Origin: a virus
IMG/VR virus record: IMGVR_UViG_3300027791_000172
Span: 1-20,421 of that record
Direction: 5' to 3' (one strand)
DNA: 20,421 bases
The translations under genes and the position numbers were made by a program. Each line of letters starts with the position of its first letter. Position 1 is the first letter of the stretch. The notes under the pieces were generated by a model that ran no database searches, was not told the origin of the DNA, and saw nothing but the letters and a program-made list of their open reading frames with translations. Positions 13,779-20,421 of this stretch are shown here, in pieces.

Positions 13779-14196
13779 ATATAAGTTCAAAAATAGAAAA
13801 TACCCAAAGGATTTTCAATCTGTATGTGACTATATAAAACACAAAAAAGGAGTTGTTGTAAAATTAGGACATATAACTTCTTTCATGGGACATTTTAATA
13901 GAACCATTTTTGTTCATCACAACTATGATTTAACAAATAATGGATTATATGCCTTACTACATGAAGTAGGACATGCGTTACAACCACCAACTGCTGTTGG
14001 TTCGAACTCGTATAAGAATATAGATGATGATACTAACAAACGAGAGTTTGAAATGGGTAGATTTGTAAATGAATTAAACGCATGGGAAATTGGATTATCA
14101 ATTGCTAATAAACTAAAAATTTCATTAAATAAAGATGATTGGAATAAACAAAAAGATGAGGCTCTTCTTACTTATTGGCCTAATAACTCTAAGTAG
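13771..14196 (+). CDS. HExxH zinc metallopeptidase-like protein
   Basis: A 141-aa protein with a zincin active site LLHEVGHAL (H64, E65, H68) and a downstream NELNAWEIG segment (E101 or E106) that would supply the third zinc ligand. The 'HE-x-GH ... E-x-x-AW' layout is typical of small single-domain phage and ImmA/IrrE-like peptidases. No signal peptide, so it probably acts in the cytoplasm, for instance cleaving a repressor, a host regulator or a phage precursor; the target is unknown. It overlaps the preceding ORF by eight bases, and its 3' end overlaps the lipoprotein gene by 62 bases (41 if that gene starts at 14156). Confidence 0.8.
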   Translation: MGRYKFKNRKYPKDFQSVCDYIKHKKGVVVKLGHITSFMGHFNRTIFVHHNYDLTNNGLYALLHEVGHALQPPTAVGSNSYKNIDDDTNKREFEMGRFVNELNAWEIGLSIANKLKISLNKDDWNKQKDEALLTYWPNNSK

Positions 14197-15340
14197 TTGT
14201 GAGCACGAAGAATTTGGTGAAATAGATATTCCACCACCTATATCTCAGACAATTTACAAAGAATCCTATTTAAATCAAAGAAGTGGAACATACTTCATTT
14301 GGGGAAATGGATCTGAAAGTTATAGTTTGAACATCGGAACAAATCAAACCGGTGGTACGTTGGAATTCTCACAAGGAGCATCATACTATGATGTTAACAA
14401 TGATGGATTTCAAGATATTTTAGCATGTCCATACTATGATGATGGTACAATACGAAGAGCATCTGCTCATTGGTTTATTAATGAAGGAGATGATAAAACT
14501 TACATAAAAGATTCTTCTTTTATAAATGACAATACGGATGGATTTACGGGACATAAGATATTAAAAACTGATGTAAATAATGATAATCTAGCTGATTTCA
14601 TTTTATTGGGAGTTGATGAAAGTCAACCAGGAAACTATGGAGGAAACTTTACGGTATTAATTCAACAAACAGATTCTACATTTAATGTTAATGAAGTTGA
14701 TAATGGATTTGGTCTATGGTATCATAACGGAGCTACAGGAGATATTAACGGTGATGGGAATGTTGATGTGATAACTGCTCAAGATATTTGGTATGGTGAT
14801 GGTACTGGTAATTTTACAAATTCTAATTTTGATTTACATCAATATACCAACCCTATTTTAACATATGAAATTATTGATATAAATAAAGATGGATTTAATG
14901 ATATGGTATTGGGTACACATGAGATTTATGGATATACTACATCAATTGTACTTGGCAAATCAAATGGATTTGATACTTCAAATACAGTAATCCCACTCCC
15001 AAACACTAACACAGAATATACCATGGACATTGAATTCATGGATATTGATAATGATGGTGATCTGGATATAATTGAAGGAAGATATGATGGCAATCGTTCT
15101 GAACTTGTATTATATATAAATCATAATCTAAATTTTACATTAGATACCACAATACTTTCAGAATCACTAGATGGTGGTGGTATAAATGGAAGTAGTGATA
15201 ACTATGGATGGACTCAATTCAAAATAGATGATATTGATAAAGATGGGGTTGATGATATTATTTGTGAAAATTATCATGATGGCATTTATAATGGATTGAA
15301 ACTAATAAATGGAGTGTGGGTAAAGCATATTTTTAATTAA
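14135..15340 (+). CDS. Surface lipoprotein with FG-GAP/VCBS-like repeats
   Basis: A 401-aa protein with a lipoprotein signal: basic N-terminus, hydrophobic LFLLIGLITL and lipobox LSSC at residues 19-22. The start may be ATG 14135 or the in-frame ATG 14156 (MRLFLLIG...), which gives a more typical signal peptide. The cysteine is followed by E-H-E-E-F-G-E, an acidic stretch of the kind that sends Bacteroidota lipoproteins to the cell surface. The body carries six calcium-binding-like D-x-(D/N)-x-D/N-G repeats: DVNNDGFQD, DVNNDNLAD, DINGDGNVD, DINKDGFND, DIDNDGDLD and DIDKDGVDD. This is the signature of FG-GAP/VCBS beta-propeller proteins. A phage-coded surface lipoprotein could block superinfection, mask a receptor or alter adhesion. 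It overlaps the metallopeptidase gene and ends just before the polymerase promoter. Confidence 0.85.
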   Translation: MIGINKKMRLFLLIGLITLSSCEHEEFGEIDIPPPISQTIYKESYLNQRSGTYFIWGNGSESYSLNIGTNQTGGTLEFSQGASYYDVNNDGFQDILACPYYDDGTIRRASAHWFINEGDDKTYIKDSSFINDNTDGFTGHKILKTDVNNDNLADFILLGVDESQPGNYGGNFTVLIQQTDSTFNVNEVDNGFGLWYHNGATGDINGDGNVDVITAQDIWYGDGTGNFTNSNFDLHQYTNPILTYEIIDINKDGFNDMVLGTHEIYGYTTSIVLGKSNGFDTSNTVIPLPNTNTEYTMDIEFMDIDNDGDLDIIEGRYDGNRSELVLYINHNLNFTLDTTILSESLDGGGINGSSDNYGWTQFKIDDIDKDGVDDIICENYHDGIYNGLKLINGVWVKHIFN

Positions 15341-15357
15341 AAATAATTATAAAACAA

Positions 15358-15389
15358 TTAGGATATATGAAATAAATTTCGTATATTTG
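15358..15389 (+). promoter_or_regulatory. Bacteroidota-type promoter of the DNA polymerase gene
   Basis: TTAGG at 15358-15362 and TATATTTG at 15382-15389, with 20 bases between TTAG and the -7 element. Nearly the same sequence as the promoter at 10170 (TTAGGATATATGAAA). The polymerase start (TTG 15415) is 25 bases downstream. Confidence 0.8.
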
Positions 15390-15414
15390 TATAAATAAAT
15401 AAAACAGAGAGAAT

Positions 15415-17931
15415 TTGTATCAAAATATCTATTATCAGAGAGAAAAAAACTTAATCCATCTTTGGGATTCTAAAAGAGGATATATGGCATATCCATACAC
15501 TAGATATGCATATGAAAGAGCAGAACGAGGTGAGTTTAAATCTATTTATGGAGATAAATTAACTAAGATTTACAAATTTAAAGGAGATGACCCAAACCTA
15601 TTCGAATCGGATGTACCTGAAACTACACGAGCATTAGTAGATATGTATTCAGAATCAGATGATGTTTCGGATGGACATGTTATTCTTACTTATGATATTG
15701 AGTGTGAAATGACAAGTGGTATACCAGACCCATTAGAAGCTACAAATGAATTAACATCAATTGCACTTCACGATTCGGCAACTAAGCAAGCTTGGGTATT
15801 GGTAATGGATAAAGAAGGAAAGATGGTAGAAAAAACTACCGATAAATGTATAGTTTTCCCATTCAGAGATGAACGAGATATGTTAGCGAAGTATTTGGAG
15901 TTATATGAAATGATTAACCCTTCAATCGTTACAGGTTGGAATATTGATTTCTTTGATACACCTATGTTATACAATCGTATTAAACGATTGATGGGAGAAA
16001 AGCAAGCAAATAGATTATCACCAATAGGACAATGTTTTTGGTCACCTTATCGTAAAAGATACTTCATGGCAGGTGTATCTTATTTGGATTACATCACATT
16101 ATATAAGAATTACAATTTTGGTGAACTACCGAATTACCGATTGGATACTATTGCACAAAAAGAATTGGGTAGAGGTAAGATTGAATACCAAGGAAACTTA
16201 GACCAATTATTCTCAGAAGATATTGAGAAATTTATTGAGTATAACTTAGTGGATGTTGAATTGGTTGTGGGGTTCGAAGAAAAACTTCAATTTATTGATT
16301 TATGTAGAGGTATTTGTCATGTTGGACACGTTCCTTATGAAGATTTCGTTTACTCATCAAAATACCTTGAAGGAGCATTATTAACGTATCTTCGTAGAGG
16401 AGGATTGGTTGCACCTAATAAACCTGCTGATAGAAGAGAGAAAATGGAAGCTCTTAAAGCAAATAAACAAGAAAAATTCATTGGTGCATATGTAAAAGCA
16501 CCAATTGTTGGTAAATATGATTGGATATATGATTTAGATTTAACATCTCTATATCCTTCTATTATTATGAGTATCAATATATCACCTGAAACCAAGATTG
16601 GTAAGATTCAAGATTGGGATGTTCAGAAATATCTAAAAGGTGAAACTGATACATACTATATAGATGATGATTCAATTACAAAAGAAAATTTAAAAGAATA
16701 TTTAGATAAATCTAAATTCTCAATAGCATCCAATGGAGTTCTATACAGAACAGATACAGTAGGATGTATACCTGGTATTCTTGACTTGTGGTTTGCAAAG
16801 CGAGTTGAGTATAAGGATGAGATGATAAAACAAGGAAATGCAGGAAACAAAGAAAAATATGCCTTCTATCACAAACGTCAGTTGGTTCAGAAGATTTTAC
16901 TTAACTCTTTATATGGTGTTCTTGGTCTTCCTGCCTTTAGGTTCTATGATGTTGATAATGCTACCGCTGTTACCACGACAGGACAGACAGTTATTAAGTC
17001 AACTGCTGATATGGCTAACATCAAGTACAATAAGGAATTGGGTACTCCTGATTTGGATTCTAATATATACATTGATACTGATTCTGTTTTCTTCTCAGCA
17101 GTTCCTTTAATGGATAAACGATTTCCTAATTGGAAAGATGAAGAACAAGATACAATTGCCGGTTATGTAAATGATATTGCAGAAGAAATGCAAGATTACC
17201 TTAATGATTTTTATGATATTTTATCAAAAAAGATTTTTAATGTAGATGTTGATAAGCACAGATTAGAAATTAAGAAAGAGTATGTTGCAAAGGCAGGATT
17301 GTGGATTGCAAAGAAAAGATACGCACAATGGATTATATCAGATAATGGTGTACCATGTGATAGGTTGGATGTAAAAGGACTGGATGTTAAGAGAAGTTCA
17401 TTCCCAAAAGCATTTCAAGAATGTATGGGTAAGGTTTTGATTGATATACTAAAAGGTGTAGGTGAAGAAGAACTTACTAAATATGTATTAGATTTCAAAA
17501 AGAATATGGAAAACCGACCTAACTCTGAAATTGCTAAGAATACGGCAGTAAAGAATCTTAAGAAATATATGCCGAAAGGAAAACGAGTACCATTCACTAC
17601 AATGAAAGGAACTCCAGCTCACGTAAAAGCGGCAATTGCATACAATGACCTTATAACACATTTTAAAGTACCATTTAAATATGGACCGATGGTAAATGGA
17701 GATAAAGTAAAGTGGGTATATCTTAAAGATAATCCACTAGGATTGGATGGTTTGGCATTCACAGGTTATAATGACCCACCACAAATTGAAGAATTCATTG
17801 AAACGTATATTGACCGTAATAAAATCTTTGAAAGAGAGTTACGATTCAAGTTACAAGATTTCTATGATGCGATTGGTTGGGGAGAAATGATTAGTGAACA
17901 AAAGACAGCAGAAAAGTTCTTTACCTTTTAA
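15415..17931 (+). CDS. 43: Family B DNA polymerase (T4 gp43-like)
   Basis: An 838-aa replicative polymerase with proofreading. Exonuclease motifs: Exo I YDIECE (D94, E96), Exo II GWNIDFFD (174-181), Exo III EYNLVD (275-280). Polymerase motifs: A DLTSLYPS (375-382), B KILLNSLYG (493-501), C YIDTDS (552-557). Length is near T4 gp43 (898 aa). The start is a TTG at 15415. An in-frame TAA at 15400-15402 lies only 12 bases before it and no ATG falls between, and the next in-frame ATG (residue 24) would remove YYQREKNLIHLWDSKRG, which reads as genuine coding sequence. A TTG start may lower expression. It has its own promoter at 15358 and is followed by groEL after 82 bases. Confidence 0.95.
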   Translation: MYQNIYYQREKNLIHLWDSKRGYMAYPYTRYAYERAERGEFKSIYGDKLTKIYKFKGDDPNLFESDVPETTRALVDMYSESDDVSDGHVILTYDIECEMTSGIPDPLEATNELTSIALHDSATKQAWVLVMDKEGKMVEKTTDKCIVFPFRDERDMLAKYLELYEMINPSIVTGWNIDFFDTPMLYNRIKRLMGEKQANRLSPIGQCFWSPYRKRYFMAGVSYLDYITLYKNYNFGELPNYRLDTIAQKELGRGKIEYQGNLDQLFSEDIEKFIEYNLVDVELVVGFEEKLQFIDLCRGICHVGHVPYEDFVYSSKYLEGALLTYLRRGGLVAPNKPADRREKMEALKANKQEKFIGAYVKAPIVGKYDWIYDLDLTSLYPSIIMSINISPETKIGKIQDWDVQKYLKGETDTYYIDDDSITKENLKEYLDKSKFSIASNGVLYRTDTVGCIPGILDLWFAKRVEYKDEMIKQGNAGNKEKYAFYHKRQLVQKILLNSLYGVLGLPAFRFYDVDNATAVTTTGQTVIKSTADMANIKYNKELGTPDLDSNIYIDTDSVFFSAVPLMDKRFPNWKDEEQDTIAGYVNDIAEEMQDYLNDFYDILSKKIFNVDVDKHRLEIKKEYVAKAGLWIAKKRYAQWIISDNGVPCDRLDVKGLDVKRSSFPKAFQECMGKVLIDILKGVGEEELTKYVLDFKKNMENRPNSEIAKNTAVKNLKKYMPKGKRVPFTTMKGTPAHVKAAIAYNDLITHFKVPFKYGPMVNGDKVKWVYLKDNPLGLDGLAFTGYNDPPQIEEFIETYIDRNKIFERELRFKLQDFYDAIGWGEMISEQKTAEKFFTF

Positions 17932-17933
17932 AC

Positions 17934-17968
17934 TGACAATTTGTCATGTTTAAGTAAAGTGGTATAAT
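17934..17968 (+). promoter_or_regulatory. Palindrome and possible sigma70-like promoter before groEL
   Basis: TGACAATTTGTCA at 17934-17946 is a perfect 13-base palindrome with a central T. Its right half contains TTGTCA (17941-17946), and TATAAT lies at 17963-17968 after 16 bases, close to the classic -35/-10 layout. No TAnnTTTG element is present here, unlike the other transcription units. The site could be an operator for chaperonin control. In AT-rich DNA the TATAAT may be chance. Confidence 0.4.
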
Positions 17969-17986
17969 AAGTGAACTATAATATAA

Positions 17987-19633
<1,647 letters not shown>

Positions 19634-19649
19634 AATAAATCCAAAAAAG

Positions 19650-19681
19650 TTTGGTAGTCTCAAATAAATTTCGTATATTTG
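19650..19681 (+). promoter_or_regulatory. Bacteroidota-type promoter of the sliding clamp gene
   Basis: TTTGG at 19650-19654 (the canonical TTTG -33 box, where the other five promoters have TTAGG) and TATATTTG at 19674-19681, with 20 bases between TTTG and the -7 element. The block AAATAAATTTCGTATATTTG matches the promoters at 15358 and (except the last base) 10476. The clamp ATG is 42 bases downstream. Confidence 0.82.
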
Positions 19682-19722
19682 TACAAATAATAAATTATAA
19701 TTAAGTAAATAAATAAGTAAAC

Positions 19723-20421
19723 ATGGAAAAACAACAATTAAATCGCTTCATATCGAAGTACAATCTTGCAGGTTTGGTAGAATCTGTAAAATGGGAATCA
19801 AAAGATGGATCTTTAACAACATCATTCATCTCTGATGATAAATCAGTATTGGGCTCAGTAACAATGAAAGACTTTGAAGGTGATAACGCAGACTTTGGTG
19901 TGTATGACACAACTAAACTTTCAAAAATGTTATCAGTTCTTGGTAATGATGTAGACTTTTCAATATTAGATATTGATGGTAAATCAGTATCTTTGAAATT
20001 CAAAGACAAATCAACATCTGTAAATTATATGTTAGCTGATTTATCAGTTATCCCTAATGTACCAGATTTGAAACAATTACCAGATTTCAATTCTGAAATT
20101 AAATTAGATTCAAACTTTATATCTACATTTATTAGAGCAAAAGGAGCTTTACAAGATGAGAACAACTTTACATTTACTTGTAAGGATAACAAAGGAAGTA
20201 TTGTATTAGGTTATTCAAACATTAACACTAACAGAATTAACATCGATGTTGATTGTACGTGTGATGGTGATATAAAACCTATATCATTCTCAGCAACATA
20301 TCTAAAAGAGATTTTAGTTGCAAACAAAGAAGCAACTGATGCAACCTTAAAGATATCATCTCAAGGATTGGCACACATTTCTTTTACAATCGATAATTAC
20401 GAAAGCAACTACTATCTCGTG
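19723..20421 (+). CDS. 45: DNA polymerase sliding clamp, T4 gp45-like (3' partial)
   Basis: ATG at 19723 opens a frame that runs without a stop to the window edge (233 residues visible). The product starts MEKQQLNRFISKYNLAGLVE and has the alternating strand pattern of a PCNA/gp45 fold, with DTTKLSKMLSVLG (about 66-78), DIDGKSVSLKFKDKSTSVNYMLAD (about 86-109) and acidic surfaces. It would tether the polymerase at 15415-17931 to DNA and, in T4-like phages, also activate late transcription. T4 gp45 is 228 aa, so only the last residues are probably missing. The assignment rests on fold pattern, length and neighbourhood with gp43; the clamp-loader genes gp44/gp62 are expected just downstream. It has its own promoter at 19650. 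Confidence 0.8.
   Translation, partial: MEKQQLNRFISKYNLAGLVESVKWESKDGSLTTSFISDDKSVLGSVTMKDFEGDNADFGVYDTTKLSKMLSVLGNDVDFSILDIDGKSVSLKFKDKSTSVNYMLADLSVIPNVPDLKQLPDFNSEIKLDSNFISTFIRAKGALQDENNFTFTCKDNKGSIVLGYSNINTNRINIDVDCTCDGDIKPISFSATYLKEILVANKEATDATLKISSQGLAHISFTIDNYESNYYLV

Noticed and set aside
16838-17110. Hydrophobic 90-codon frame inside the polymerase gene (+ strand, other frame)
   Set aside because: Lies within polymerase motifs B and C; the hydrophobicity comes from frame-shifted reading of T-rich codons.

Overview
The window looks like the replication and nucleotide-metabolism region of a large T4-like tailed phage (Caudoviricetes, probably a myovirus) that infects a Bacteroidota host, most likely a flavobacterium. 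The phage assignment rests on a T4-type core set, all on the + strand: gp32-like single-strand binding protein, UvsX recombinase, FEN/RNase H nuclease, gp41-like DnaB helicase, class I ribonucleotide reductase, family B DNA polymerase (gp43) and sliding clamp (gp45). The host assignment rests on six promoters with the Bacteroidota -7 element TAnnTTTG, A/T-rich leaders without Shine-Dalgarno sequences, a Bacteroidota-type Hc1 histone-like gene, and a lipoprotein with an acidic stretch just after its lipobox cysteine. The DNA is AT-rich and very densely coded. No gene-free stretch exceeds 300 bases, and I see no tRNA, IS element, integrase or CRISPR array.

Layout. (1) 1-3261: gp32 (5' end outside the window), uvsX, a 73-aa ORF and the rnh-like nuclease, closed by a long structured RNA/terminator-like element. 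(2) 3269-10162: a promoter, then DnaB helicase and a DNA methyltransferase, a structured 160-base leader, then Hc1-like protein, NrdB, a SET-domain-like protein, NrdA, a sulfotransferase-like protein and thioredoxin, with several overlapping start/stop codons. (3) 10170-13099: two promoter-plus-small-gene cassettes that look duplicated, then an HD phosphohydrolase, a stand-alone HTH protein, a small membrane protein and a second methyltransferase of the same kind. (4) 13111-15340: a promoter, three small unknown genes, an HExxH metallopeptidase and an overlapping surface lipoprotein with FG-GAP/VCBS-like calcium motifs. (5) 15358-19633: a promoter, DNA polymerase with a TTG start, and a complete GroEL-type chaperonin. 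(6) 19650-end: a promoter and the sliding clamp, cut by the window edge.

How the genes fit together. NrdA/NrdB with thioredoxin would supply dNTPs. Helicase, polymerase, clamp, SSB, recombinase and FEN nuclease form the replication-recombination machine. The two methyltransferases probably modify phage DNA. GroEL would assist folding of phage proteins.

The least expected contents are the Hc1-like plus SET-like pair flanking nrdB, the sulfotransferase between nrdA and thioredoxin, the lipoprotein overlapping a metallopeptidase, the structured RNAs at 3168-3261 and 5762-5876, and a promoter family with TTAGG in place of the usual TTTG -33 box at a fixed 20-base spacing. All functional statements are from reading motifs; no database search was run.
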